A DNA stretch of 64,000 nt from RI-153 sp963721725 (GCA_963721725.1 CAVRLX010000016.1:744001-808000), one strand, 5' to 3'; positions 20,640-30,235 are shown, numbered from the stretch's first letter. Notes: generated by a model not told the origin, from the sequence alone. Numbers and translations are program-made.

Positions 20640-21780
20640 ATGCCGACACAGAAAGATCAACCCATGCCGCCCCGTGTGCTCGTTTTGACCAACCTGCCCG
20701 CGCCCTATCGGCTGCCCGTCTTTGAAGTGCTGGGGCAGCAGGTTGATCTCACCGTGGCCTTTTGCGAGGCGGATGATCCCCAACGACAGTGGCAGGTTGA
20801 TCTGCACAGCCAGTATGTCAGCTATCAAGTTTTCTCCCCTCGCCCGCTGAATCTCTTGAATCGCATCACGTTTGTGTTCAATCCAGATCTGCACGGTTGG
20901 CTAAAAAGTGACCAATTTGACGCCTATATCGCCGGCGAAAACTTTGTCAACGCCCCCAGTGTGATCACCGTCATGAGGATGGCGCGCCGTCGCAACAAGC
21001 CGTTCATCCTCTGGTCGGAAAACATCGACACAGCGTATGCTTCGGGCACATTTTTGAGCAACGCCTATCGCCGCTGGCTCTATCGGCACGCGGATGGCTT
21101 CCTGGCCTATAGCGACATGGCCCGCGACTATCTGATCCGCCGCGGCTGTGATCCGGCAATCATCGTGCGCGGCTGGCAGGTTGTCCCGCCAGAACAGATA
21201 CCCGCCCCGCGCCCACGCCCCGATTTTGATTGGTTGCCGCCCGCCGATGGGATTACAGTGGCCTTTGTGGGGTCGCTGGATACGCGGCAAAGGGGTGCTG
21301 GATTTGGTGGACGCCTTTCAAACCGTCGCCCGCCCACAAGATCGGCTGCTGATCATGGGTGCGGGGCCGTTGGCTGCGGATCTGAGCGCCCGCGCCCAGC
21401 ATGATCCACGCATCATTTTGCCCGGCCATGTGGACGCCCAAACCCGCTCGGATTATCTCGCCGTGGCTGACATTTTTGTGCTGCCCAGCCATCATGACCC
21501 GTGGGGGCTGGTGGTGAACGAGGCCATGCACATGGGGCTGCCCGTGATTGTCACCGAGGCGGCGGCAGCGCATGAAATGGTGGGCGAGGCCGGCGTGGTG
21601 ATCCCGCCGGGGGATGGAGAGCGGCTCAGCGAGACGTTAAGACGGCTCTTCAATGACACTCATTTGCGCCAGAAAATGGCCGCACAGAGCAGACCGATTG
21701 TGCGAGACTATTCCACGCAACGTGCCGTAGATGGCTTTTTGAGTGTGCTGCGGCTGGCTGGAATCGAGACCCGCGTATGA
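20640..21780 (+). CDS. GT-B glycosyltransferase, frameshifted
   Basis: The start is taken as ATG 20640 (MPTQKDQPMPPRVLVLTNLPAPYRLPVF); ATG 20664 is an alternative nearer the conserved core. NLPAPYRLPVFEVL is typical of GT4-like enzymes that act on exopolysaccharide. The frame changes near 21285 (GSLDTRQRG / KGVLDLVDAFQTV). The second part has LLIMGAGPLA, ILPGHVDAQTRSDYLAVADIFVLPSHHDPWGLVVNEAMHMGLPVIVTEAAAA. Restored length is about 380 residues. It overlaps the next gene by 4 bases (ATGA at 21777). Confidence 0.83.
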
Positions 21781-22921
21781 GCAAACTCACCATTCTCTAC
21801 CTTGACCATGCACCGATCTGGGGGGGGGCAGAGGCAGTGCTGATCAATCTGCTCGGTCAGTTGGATCGCGAACAAGTTTTTGCCCATTGTGGCTACGCCG
21901 ACGGGATCACCGCTAGAAGGCCCCTGCCAGCGTATCGGCGTGCAGACCGTCGCTGTAGATTTTGGTCAACTTAACGGGGCGGGATGGGCAATGCCCATTA
22001 ACTTGGCCCGATCCGCATGGCAGGTGGCAGAGTTGGTCCGTCGGGAGAAGGTCGATCTGATCCACAGCAACACGGTACGCGCCCATATTGTGGGAAGTTT
22101 AGCCGCGTTGCTGGCAAGAAAGCCACTGATCTGGACACTCCACGACAACACCTTTCCCCGCGTCGCTCTTTCGGCTGCTTGCGCCCGATTCCCCGACGAA
22201 TTATCGTCGTGGCGGGCTGGCTGCACGATGCTGTACGCTCCCTTGGGCGGCGCGAAAAAGTTCTGTGTGATTCCCAACGGACTGGCTGTGGAAACAATCC
22301 CCCGTTCAGAAAACAGCGTGCGCGATGAACTTCAGATCCCAGTGGACGCGCCGCTGATCCTCGGCGTGGGTCGTTTGATTGAAAGCAAGGGCGCACACCT
22401 CTTGGTCGATGCAGCAGCGACTCTATGCCAGACGCTTCCCCACGCCCATGTTGTCGTTGTGGGCGGCCCCGATCCAGACGTTGCAGCCTCGGTCCAATAT
22501 GCCAAAGCGCTGGCAAGCCGAGTGGACACCAGCCCGGCGCGCGCCCAAATTCATTTGGTGGGTCCACGCTCCGACGTCCATCGGTTCTATGCCGTCGCTG
22601 ATCTTTTCGTCTACCCTGCCACCGCGCCGGAAGGGTTGCCCACTGTGCTGTTGGAGGCAATGGCGCGCAAATTGCCGGTGGTGGCCTCCGCCGTGGGCGG
22701 GGCGCTAGAAATCGTGCAGGATGAAGTTACCGGAAGGCTGGTTGCCCCTGATAACAAAGCACTCTTGGCCCAGAGCCATGATTGCCCTGATAAACACGCC
22801 AGGAAAGATGCAGCAAATGGGCATTTCCGGCTGGGAACGGCTGACAGCGGAATTTCACATAACCACCATGACCCAACGCTATACCCACGCGTACAACGAG
22901 GTACTCCATCGTGGAGAGTAA
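21777..22921 (+). CDS. GT4 family glycosyltransferase, several frameshifts
   Basis: Begins MSKLTILYLDHAPIWGGAEAVLINLL, a GT4 acceptor domain with Gly-Gly-Ala-Glu. The frame changes near 21905, twice between about 22165 and 22250 (the segment RPIPRRIIVVAGWLHDAV fits between them), and near 22775, after which the C-terminus MQQMGISGWERLTAEFHITTMTQRY ends at 22921. The middle has LIHSNTVRAHIVGSL, LGVGRLIESKGAHLL and PEGLPTVLLEAMARKLPVVASAVGG. With four or more breaks this is the most damaged gene of the cluster, so real inactivation cannot be excluded. Confidence 0.75.
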
Positions 22922-24197
22922 GCAATCCAATCCACTGAACCAACTGCGCGCGCTCTGGGCACAGTTGCCCTGGTGGGCATGGCTCTTGGCGGGGAGCGCC
23001 GCGCTGATCCACCTCGGCACGGCCATCCTGCGCTTGGACACGTTCTGGCCTTTCCCGCAAACCGTGGACTTTTCCGCCTTCTATGCGGGGGCGTGGGCAT
23101 GGCGATTGGGCGCTTCTCCGTATGCATGGACGCCTGATCTACTGGCCTTTTTGCAACAAAGTCAGGCACTGCCTTTTACGCCGCCCCGCCCTTTCAACCC
23201 CCCTTTTCTCTTTCCGCCCCTGCTGCCGTTGACCTGGCTCGCCTTTCCCCAGGCGGCCTGGCTTTGGCTTGGGATCAACGTGGGTCTATTGGCGTGGTGC
23301 AGTCTGATCTTTGCCGGCTTCGCCGGGATACGGCCCGTCTGGGCGCGCCTCTTCCTTTTTATAATCGTGATCACGTTTGGGCCGGTCTGGCTCGATCTGA
23401 CATTGGGGCAGGTGAGTGTGTTCCTGCTGGCCTGTACCGTGCTGACCGGGCGTGCGCTGCGCCATCAACACAGGGGGGCTGGTCTGCCCAGCATGATTGC
23501 CGCCATGGCGAAGCTCTACCCTGGGATGTGGCTGGTGATCTTGCCAATGCTTGGCCGATGGCGGGCGTTGTTCGCTGCGCTGGCGTTGCTTTTGCTTAGC
23601 ACCTTGAGCGTGCTTTGGCTGGGACCGCCGCAAATTATGACTGAATGGGTACGCTATACAGCCGAGCGCGTGGTTACATCCAACGAGCGGCCTGGCGTAG
23701 ATGATCAATCGCTCATGGCATGGCTGGATCGCATGGGCCGCTCGCAGGAATTCAATGTGCCGGGGATGTCGGCTACCACTGTCGAAATTCAACGCTGGCA
23801 ACTCCCCTGGGAGATACCGCCGGGAACCTTGCGCTGGGCGGGCTATCTGTTGGCTGGGGGAATCGGTCTGTGGGCGCTATGGCGGATCTGGCGCAAGGGC
23901 CGACATGACCCCGAACGCTACTTTTATCTGTGGGTGCTGGTCAGTTTGGTGGTTTTTCCCCATATCGAACGCTATAACCACGCACTGTTGCTCCCCGGCA
24001 TGGCGCTGCTCTGGGGCAGTGGAGAGCGGGGACGAACGCTTGCCATTGTCGCCTATTTTTTGGCTGGCATAGCCCGCCTCACCCATCTCTGGGTACGCAT
24101 TCTGCCCGCGCCCTGGGGACCGCTGATCACGGGCAGCGGGCTGTTTGCCGTGATGCTCTTGATTTGGGGTCTGGTTGCATTGGAGCGTGAAAATTGA
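22911..24197 (+). CDS. GT87/DUF2029 polytopic glycosyltransferase
   Basis: A 428-residue protein with about nine to ten hydrophobic segments, starting at GTG 22911 within the end of the preceding gene. FSAFYAGAWAWRLGASPYAW after the first segment, PFNPPFLFPPLLPLTWL and AMAKLYPGMWLVIL match the DUF2029/GT87 family, whose known members (PimE, mannosyltransferases) use polyprenyl-phosphate sugars on the outer face of the membrane. The donor here is unknown. The following gene starts 4 bases before its end. Confidence 0.8.
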   Translation: MESKQSNPLNQLRALWAQLPWWAWLLAGSAALIHLGTAILRLDTFWPFPQTVDFSAFYAGAWAWRLGASPYAWTPDLLAFLQQSQALPFTPPRPFNPPFLFPPLLPLTWLAFPQAAWLWLGINVGLLAWCSLIFAGFAGIRPVWARLFLFIIVITFGPVWLDLTLGQVSVFLLACTVLTGRALRHQHRGAGLPSMIAAMAKLYPGMWLVILPMLGRWRALFAALALLLLSTLSVLWLGPPQIMTEWVRYTAERVVTSNERPGVDDQSLMAWLDRMGRSQEFNVPGMSATTVEIQRWQLPWEIPPGTLRWAGYLLAGGIGLWALWRIWRKGRHDPERYFYLWVLVSLVVFPHIERYNHALLLPGMALLWGSGERGRTLAIVAYFLAGIARLTHLWVRILPAPWGPLITGSGLFAVMLLIWGLVALEREN

Positions 24198-25394
24198 ATC
24201 ATTACACCCTTGACGCCCGACCCGCTACCGCCCACTTCCCCGGCATTGGCCGCTATGTACGCAACCTGGCAACGGCGCTGGTTCCGCTGCTCACACCCGA
24301 CGAACGTCTGTCTATCCTGTGGAACCCCGCTGATGCCAGCGCGTGGAACCCTACGCCGCTGGTAAACTTACAAGTCAGCGCCATCCCCGCGCCGATTTCG
24401 CCCTTTTCACTCCGCCAACAGTGGCAGATCCCGGCGTTGATGCAGACCGCAGACCGCAGACCGCAGACGGGTAATCACCCAATCACCCAATCACCCAATC
24501 ACCCAATCGCCAATCGCCAATCCCCGCTCTACCACAGCACCTACTACCTCATGCCCTACCGCCCCGGCCTGCCCACGGTGCTCACCGTCTACGATCTCAT
24601 CGCCATGCTGCACCCGCAGACAGTTTCACCCCGCGCCCGCCTGCTCTTCCGGCTGACTACATGGCTGGCCTTGCGCGCTGCGGATCACGTCATCGCCATT
24701 TCCGAAGCCACCAAAGTCGATCTGCTCGCCCACTTTCGCTATCCTGCCGACCGCGTGACGGCGATCCCCCTGGCCGCCGATCCGCGCTTTCAGCCCCAAC
24801 CCGCCCAGGCCATCGCCGCCATCCGCCACAAGTACAACCTCCCCGAACGCTATCTGCTCTACCTGGGCATCAACAAACCCCACAAAAACCTGGTGCAATT
24901 AATCGAAGCCTACGCCCAACTCCACCCTTCATCATTCACCCTTCACCCTTCACCATTAGTCATCGCCGGCGCTTGGGATGATCGCTATCCCGAAGCCAAA
25001 CAACGTGCCGAAGCGCTTGGTCTGGGCGACAGTGTACGCTTTCTCGGCCCCGTGGACGACGCCGATCTGCCTGCGCTCTATAGTGGCTGCACGCTTTTCG
25101 TCTTCCCCAGCCTCTACGAAGGCTTTGGACTGCCCGTGCTAGAGGCCATGGCCTGTGGCGCGCCAGTGGCCTGTGGCAACCGTTCCAGCCTGCCCGAAGC
25201 CGCCGGGGACGCCGCGCTGCTCTTTGACCCCACGGATAGGGACGCCATCACCGCTGCCATCCAACGAGCATTGACCAACGAATCGCTGCGTCAATCCCTG
25301 ACCCGCCGCAGTCTGCGTCCAGGCCCAGAAATTTTCGTGGCAGCGCACAGCCCAGGAAACCTTGGCGGTCTATCGACAGCAGATGCTTGTGTGA
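24194..25394 (+). CDS. GT4 family glycosyltransferase with repeat-encoded inserts
   Basis: ATG-type start at 24194 (MNHYTLDARPATAHFPGIGRYVRNLA). The body has YHSTYYLMPY, TVLTVYDLIAMLHP, DHVIAISEATKVDL, LYLGINKPHKNL and the donor motif YEGFGLPVLEAMACGAPVACG. Two inserts are translated from simple repeats: residues TADRRPQTGNHPITQSPNHP from 24442-24525, and HPSSFTLHPSP from 24926-24955. Both sit in loops between conserved strands. Near 25310 the frame changes; the alternative frame (QAQKFSWQRTAQETLAVYRQ) is the typical GT4 C-terminus and stops at 25394. It is the last gene of the polysaccharide operon. Confidence 0.82.
24442..24525 (+). repeat. Compound short tandem repeats inside a glycosyltransferase gene
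   Basis: GCAGACC occurs three times plus a partial copy (24442-24469), then AATCACCC four times (24473-24504), AATCGCC twice and AATCCCC once (24505-24525). The tract is translated in frame. AATC-type units recur at 4478 and 60281. Confidence 0.85.
24935..24955 (+). repeat. TTCACCC tandem repeats inside a glycosyltransferase gene
   Basis: Two perfect TTCACCC units and a TTCACCA unit, preceded by related CACCCTTCATCA sequence. They encode Phe-Thr-Leu-His-Pro-Ser-Pro within the donor domain. Confidence 0.7.
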
Positions 25395-25487
25395 ACAGTA
25401 TTGAAGTTCGACATTGCCTGGCATATACTGTAATCACATTGAACATATGTTTACATCACCGGGAACATCACTGGGAGAAGGCAGAGT

Positions 25488-25739
25488 ATGATTCGCACAC
25501 AAATTCAGCTAACAGAGGATCAATCGGAAAAGCTAAAAGAGATTGCTGCCCAGCAAGATATCTCCGTTGCCGAAATTATTCGTAGAGCAGTCGATCACTG
25601 GCTGGTAACCGCCGCGCCCTTAACCATTGCCGAGCGTAGACAGCGTTCGCTCAAGGCCATTGGGAAGTTTAGCTCAGAGCTTTCTGACCTATCCGTCAAC
25701 CATGACAAATATCTAAATGAAGGAACAGGCACCTGGTGA
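25488..25739 (+). CDS. Ribbon-helix-helix antitoxin (CopG/VapB type)
   Basis: 83 residues: MIRTQIQLTEDQSEKLKEIAAQQDISVAEIIRRAVDHWL is a ribbon-helix-helix DNA-binding domain, followed by a C-terminal tail that would wrap the toxin. It overlaps the PIN-domain gene by 4 bases (GTGA), the usual antitoxin-toxin layout. It probably binds its own promoter in the 93-base gap upstream (25395-25487), where I see AT-rich sequence around GGCATATACTG but no clear promoter. Confidence 0.82.
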   Translation: MIRTQIQLTEDQSEKLKEIAAQQDISVAEIIRRAVDHWLVTAAPLTIAERRQRSLKAIGKFSSELSDLSVNHDKYLNEGTGTW

Positions 25740-26149
25740 TTTTTGTAGACACCTCAGGGATTTTGGCTATTCTCGATCAAAGTGCTCCCCAACACCAAGC
25801 AGCAAGAGATATCTGGCTTGAGTGGATCGACACTGGCATCCCTTTGGTGACCTCGAACTATGTGGTTGTGGAGACCCAGGCCCTGGTCCAAAATCGGCTA
25901 GGCATGGAAGCTGCCCATCTGCTCCAAAATGAGATTGTGCCATTACTCCACATCCATTGGGTTTGGCCTGAGCACCACGAACGGGCTGTCAATCTCTTGC
26001 TTGTCGCCAATCGCCGGCAACTCAGTCTCGTCGATTGTGTTAGTTTTGTGGTCATGCGAGCGATTGGCCTAGAAATTGCCTTCGCGTTTGACCGTCATTT
26101 TGCCGAACAAGGCTTCACCGTTCTGCCCGAATTGAAACACGCGAATTGA
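25736..26149 (+). CDS. PIN-domain toxin (VapC-like)
   Basis: 137 residues from GTG 25736. The acidic PIN residues are visible: VDTSG (Asp4), VVVETQ (Glu), SLVDCVSF (Asp) and AFAFDRHF (Asp). VapC toxins are Mg-dependent RNases that cut tRNA or rRNA and are held inactive by their antitoxin. It pairs with the gene just upstream. The next gene begins 13 bases later. Confidence 0.85.
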   Translation: MIFVDTSGILAILDQSAPQHQAARDIWLEWIDTGIPLVTSNYVVVETQALVQNRLGMEAAHLLQNEIVPLLHIHWVWPEHHERAVNLLLVANRRQLSLVDCVSFVVMRAIGLEIAFAFDRHFAEQGFTVLPELKHAN

Positions 26150-26162
26150 AACAAAGGTAACC

Positions 26163-27053
26163 ATGTCACTTGATCTGCCCCCCACCTTTGCCTTTAGCCA
26201 ATCTAGCCTGCAAGCCTATGCCGATTGCCCGCGCCGCTTTTGGCTGACCTATGTGGAACGCCTGCCCTGGCCTGCCGTGGAGGCTGGCCCCATCCAGGAA
26301 TACGAAGAGCAGATCCGCGCTGGTTCGGCTTTCCACCAACTGGTGCAGCGCACCGAGACCGGGCTGGATGCCGATCTGCTGGCCGGGCGGCTGCGCGAGC
26401 CGCTGGATAGCTGGTTTGCTGATTACCGCCGCCACCGCCCACAGGATCTGCCCATACCGGATGCCCCCGCTGCTGGAGAGAGCTTGTCTGCCGAAACCGT
26501 GTTAAGCATTCCCTTTGCCAATGCCCACGGCAACTTTCGCCTCGCCGCCAAGTACGATCTGATCGCCACCACTGCCGAGAGCCGCGTGCTAATTGTCGAT
26601 TGGAAAACAGGCCGCCAACGCGCCCGCCGCCATACGCTCCAAAGCCGCTTGCAGACGATTGTCTACCCGTATGTGCTGGTGGAAGCCAGCGCCGCCCTGC
26701 CCTGGGGACCGGTGGAACCGGAACAGGTGGAGATGATCTACTGGTTCACCGCCGCGCCCGATGACCCAGAGATCTTCCGCTATAGCGCTGACCTGCACAT
26801 GGCAAACCGCACACGCTTACAGCAACTGCTCTCTGAAGTGCTGACCGGTGAGAGCGAGCGCGATTTCCCCCGCATCCCCGACACAGAACAGAATCGGCAA
26901 CGCTTTTGTGGATACTGTGTCTATCGCAGCCGTTGTAATCGCGGCGAAACTGCCGGCACATTGGATGCGCTCACCGATCTGGAGGATTTTGTCATCGACC
27001 TCTCCACCGCGCTAGAATTTACGCTGGACGAGGTGGAGGAGATGGCGTTCTAA
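26163..27053 (+). CDS. PD-(D/E)XK nuclease with C-terminal Cys cluster (RecB/Cas4-like)
   Basis: 296 residues. FAFSQSSLQAYADCPRRFWLTYVERL is the N-terminal segment of PDDEXK_1 proteins with the first Cys. GSAFHQLVQR gives the motif I His, KYDLIATTAESRVLIVDWKTGR the Asp and Asp-x-Lys catalytic core, and LQTIVYPYVL motif IV. The C-terminus has FCGYCVYRSRCNRG, three Cys that with the first would bind a 4Fe-4S cluster as in Cas4 and AddB. It is a likely DNA exonuclease in repair or defence. It sits 2 bases before XisH. Confidence 0.82.
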   Translation: MSLDLPPTFAFSQSSLQAYADCPRRFWLTYVERLPWPAVEAGPIQEYEEQIRAGSAFHQLVQRTETGLDADLLAGRLREPLDSWFADYRRHRPQDLPIPDAPAAGESLSAETVLSIPFANAHGNFRLAAKYDLIATTAESRVLIVDWKTGRQRARRHTLQSRLQTIVYPYVLVEASAALPWGPVEPEQVEMIYWFTAAPDDPEIFRYSADLHMANRTRLQQLLSEVLTGESERDFPRIPDTEQNRQRFCGYCVYRSRCNRGETAGTLDALTDLEDFVIDLSTALEFTLDEVEEMAF

Positions 27054-27055
27054 CA

Positions 27056-27469
27056 ATGGCACACGATTTGATCCATGAAGCGGTGAAGCAAGCATTAATT
27101 AAAGAAGGATGGAGCATCACCCATGATCCATATGTGATTCGATTTGGTGGCGAAAAACTTTACGCCGACTTGGCGGCAGAGCGCCCGATTGCCGCCGAAC
27201 GAGGCACACGCAAGATCGTCGTTGAGGTGAAAAGTTTTGCTGGTTTCTCTGTGATTCAAGATTTCAAGGAGGCTTTTGGTCAGTATAAACTCTACCTCGA
27301 TCTCTTATCTGAAACAGCACCTGAGTACACGCTCTATCTAGCCGTGAGTGACGTGGCTCATAGCTACGATCTTCAGAGAGGGATCATCCAATTTGTGCTT
27401 GAGAAAAACCAGATCCCGTTGCTCGTTGTGGATGTTCAACAAGAGGAGGTTGTGAGATGGATAAGGTAG
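27056..27469 (+). CDS. xisH: XisH family protein
   Basis: 137 residues with the complete XisH pattern: MAHDLIHEAVKQALIKEGWSIT, DLAAERPIAAERGTRKIVVEVKSF (with a PD-(D/E)XK-like Asp/Glu-x-Lys core) and IQDFKEAFGQYKLY. XisH was first described as a factor needed for excision of the fdxN element in Anabaena. Homologs occur widely in Chloroflexota and cyanobacteria without that element, so the function here is open. It overlaps xisI by 13 bases. Confidence 0.88.
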   Translation: MAHDLIHEAVKQALIKEGWSITHDPYVIRFGGEKLYADLAAERPIAAERGTRKIVVEVKSFAGFSVIQDFKEAFGQYKLYLDLLSETAPEYTLYLAVSDVAHSYDLQRGIIQFVLEKNQIPLLVVDVQQEEVVRWIR

Positions 27470-27798
27470 AAGAGTATCAACAGGTGATTATCAACGTTCT
27501 CGAAGAACAACCTGATATTTTATACGATGAAGAGCAAGAGGGTGTGGCCATCCATTCAATCTATGATCAAGTACATCATCGATTCATGATCTATAGAACT
27601 GGCTGGAGCGCCAAACAGCGGATTAACTCAGTCATTCTTTATGTACATCTCAAAGATAGTAAAATCTGGATTGAAGAGGATTGGACGGAAGACGGCATCG
27701 TCCCCGCTCTTTTGGAGGCGGGTATTCCTAAAGAAGATATTGTGCTGGGGTTTCGTCATCCCACCCTGCGCACGTTAACCGATTTCGCAGTGGCTTGA
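27457..27798 (+). CDS. xisI: XisI family protein
   Basis: 113 residues, the partner of XisH: MDKVEEYQQVIINVLEE at the N-terminus, DQVHHRFMIYRTGW, VILYVHLKDSKIWIEEDWTEDGI and EAGIPKEDIVLGFRHP match the family throughout. The H/I order and overlap are those seen elsewhere. The pair behaves like a two-gene module of a toxin-antitoxin or defence kind, but no activity is established for it. Confidence 0.88.
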   Translation: MDKVEEYQQVIINVLEEQPDILYDEEQEGVAIHSIYDQVHHRFMIYRTGWSAKQRINSVILYVHLKDSKIWIEEDWTEDGIVPALLEAGIPKEDIVLGFRHPTLRTLTDFAVA

Positions 27799-27802
27799 CC
27801 GT

Positions 27803-30235
27803 ATGCGTCAACCCTGGCTCCTTGCCCAACCCGCCACGCCCTCTGCCGAACTGCGCGCCGCCGTGGGGGGAGATCCCCTGGTGGCGCAACTGCTGGCCCA
27901 GCGTGGCTTTGACACGCCTGCCAAAGCGCTGCCCTTTCTGCACATCGACCGCTACACGCCCACCCCACCCGAAGCCCTCGTCGGGCTGGACCGTGCCGCC
28001 CATCTGCTGCACAAGGCGCTGACCAACGGCGACAACATCCTCGTTTGGGGTGATTTCGATGTGGATGGACAGACCAGCACATCGCTGTTGGTGGCGGCGC
28101 TGCGCGATCTGGGCACAGACGAGCAGATCCGCTTTCACGTGCCCAACCGCTTCAGCGAAAGCCACGGCATCCGCCCGCCCAAACTGCGCGAATATCTCAG
28201 CGATCCGTCATTTCGGCCCCAATTACTATTAACCTGTGACACGGGCATTGCCGACAGCGCCGGCGTGGGCATAGCAAAGGACGCCGGGCTGACCGTCGTC
28301 GTCACCGATCACCATGATCTCACCGCCGAGTTTGCCGATTGCGAGCTGGGCGCTGATCCCCCCTGCGGCGAAGATCCCGCCAGCGTGGGCGGCGAAAGCG
28401 TGCGCCGCGCCGACGCCATTGTCAACCCCAAGTTTCAAAAGCTGGACGATCCGCTGCGCACACTGCCCGGCGTGGGCGTGGCCTATAAGCTGGTGCAGCG
28501 CCTCTATGAGCTGGCCGGGCGCGCGGGTGAAGCCGAGAAATTTCTTGATCTGGTGGCGCTGGGCATTGTCGCCGACGTGGCCGAACAGGTGCATGATGCC
28601 CGCTATCTGCTGCAACTGGGGCTGGACAAGTTGCGCCGCACCCAGCGTATCGGCCTCAAAGCACTGATGAACAATGCCCGCGTCAACCCCGACACGCTCA
28701 ACGCCGAGGATATTGGCTTTCAGCTTGGCCCGCGCATGAACGCCCTCGGTCGGCTGGAAGATGCCACCGTTGCCGTGGAATTGCTCACCACGCGCAACGC
28801 CATCCGCGCCGGGGAGTTGGCCGCCCGCATGGAGCGGCTTAACAACGAGCGCCGCTTGCTCACCAGCCAGATCAGCAGCACCGCCTTTGAGATCCTCGAC
28901 CGCAACCCGACCTATCTTGATTTTAACGCCATTGTGCTGGCCCACCCGCAGTGGCACGCCGGCATTGTGGGCATTGTGGCTTCGCGCATTGTAGAGGAGT
29001 TCAACAAGCCCGCCGTGCTCATGCTCAACCCGCCCGGCGAACCTGCCCGCGGCAGCGCCCGCAGCACCCCCGGCGTGGACATTGGCGCGTCGATTGCCGC
29101 CTGTGCCGACATGCTCATCGGCCACGGTGGACATCCCGGCGCGGCGGGGCTGTCGCTGCCCGCCGAGAACATCGACCGCTTTCGGCGCGAACTCAGCCGT
29201 CAAATTGAGAATCACCGCATCGACGCTGGCCCCGAAGGGCTGCGTATTGACGCCGAGATCCCTTTTTACAATCTTAGCTTGCCCCTGGTGGAGCAGATCG
29301 AACGGCTGGCGCCCTTTGGCAACGGCAACCCCAAGCCGATCTTTATGAGCCGCAATCTCAGCGTGGCCGATGATCGGCGCATTGGCAAAGATGGCACACA
29401 CCGCCGCTTGCTGCTGCAAGATGAAGCGGGCAACAAGGCTCCTGTGATCTGGTTTCGCGGGGCGGATGTGGAATTGCCCGCCGGACCGATTGATTTTGCC
29501 TATTCGCTTGCCATCAACGAGTACAAGGGAGAACGTTCGCTGCAACTGGGCTATGTAGATAGCCGCGCCACCGAACGCCCGTCCATTGCCGTGGTGGAAA
29601 AAAGCACGCCAGCGCGCCCCATCCACGATCTGCGTCAGGAGTCGGTGCGTCCCTCAGATGTGCCGCCACCGGAGACCGCTTTTTGGTTGGCCGAAGGAAC
29701 TACTGTTAACAGTATGTCCGAAACCTATCGAGGAAACTTCCGCGCGTACTATCGCATGGCGGCGGGCAAAGATAGCCGGGGGAAATCCCTGGTGCTGTGG
29801 AGTATTCCCCCCTCTGCCGAAATCCTGAGATGGCTGGTGGAGACGCTAGACCCGTCCGCCATCTATTTGGTGGGCAACGACACCGCCGACGACTCGATGG
29901 AAGGCACGCTCAAAGCCGTGGCGAGCATGGCGAAATATGCGCTAAGCCGGGACGGGCGTCTGCCTGTGGATCAACTGGCGGCGCGCATCGGCAGCACTGA
30001 AGCCGTGATCCGGCACTGCTTGCTCTGGCTGGAAGTGAAACAGCTTGTGCAACTTGTGGCGTGGGAAAATGACGACATCGCACAGATTGCGCCGGGGGAT
30101 GGCAGCACGCGCAGCGAAGCCGAGCGCGACATTTTGCAGGCCGAGTTGGAAGAACAACTAGCGGAAGTGCGCGCCTATCGGCGCTTTTTCAAGCGGGCGA
30201 AGGTGGCAGAGTTGGGGCTGGCACTCGGTAAATAG
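27803..30235 (+). CDS. recJ: Single-stranded-DNA-specific exonuclease RecJ
   Basis: 810 residues, intact. The DHH phosphoesterase core has VWGDFDVDGQTSTSLL, LLTCDTGI and VVVTDHHDL. PGVGVAYKLVQ and DLVALGIVADVA follow, with the DHHA1 motif ADMLIGHGGHPGAAGLSL and an OB-like region around FGNGNPKPIF. RecJ degrades single-stranded DNA 5' to 3' in recombination and mismatch repair. The protein is about 230 residues longer than the E. coli enzyme at its C-terminus; the extension (from about residue 600) is a separate domain with no motif I recognise. It starts at ATG 27803, 4 bases after xisI. Confidence 0.92.
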   Translation: MRQPWLLAQPATPSAELRAAVGGDPLVAQLLAQRGFDTPAKALPFLHIDRYTPTPPEALVGLDRAAHLLHKALTNGDNILVWGDFDVDGQTSTSLLVAALRDLGTDEQIRFHVPNRFSESHGIRPPKLREYLSDPSFRPQLLLTCDTGIADSAGVGIAKDAGLTVVVTDHHDLTAEFADCELGADPPCGEDPASVGGESVRRADAIVNPKFQKLDDPLRTLPGVGVAYKLVQRLYELAGRAGEAEKFLDLVALGIVADVAEQVHDARYLLQLGLDKLRRTQRIGLKALMNNARVNPDTLNAEDIGFQLGPRMNALGRLEDATVAVELLTTRNAIRAGELAARMERLNNERRLLTSQISSTAFEILDRNPTYLDFNAIVLAHPQWHAGIVGIVASRIVEEFNKPAVLMLNPPGEPARGSARSTPGVDIGASIAACADMLIGHGGHPGAAGLSLPAENIDRFRRELSRQIENHRIDAGPEGLRIDAEIPFYNLSLPLVEQIERLAPFGNGNPKPIFMSRNLSVADDRRIGKDGTHRRLLLQDEAGNKAPVIWFRGADVELPAGPIDFAYSLAINEYKGERSLQLGYVDSRATERPSIAVVEKSTPARPIHDLRQESVRPSDVPPPETAFWLAEGTTVNSMSETYRGNFRAYYRMAAGKDSRGKSLVLWSIPPSAEILRWLVETLDPSAIYLVGNDTADDSMEGTLKAVASMAKYALSRDGRLPVDQLAARIGSTEAVIRHCLLWLEVKQLVQLVAWENDDIAQIAPGDGSTRSEAERDILQAELEEQLAEVRAYRRFFKRAKVAELGLALGK

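Noticed and set aside
27056..27798. An excision element associated with XisH/XisI
   Set aside because: No recombinase gene, direct-repeat attachment sites or interrupted gene was seen around the pair.
28229..29626. A 465-residue minus-strand open frame
   Set aside because: It lies wholly opposite recJ, which has all DHH motifs; the antisense product shows no family pattern.
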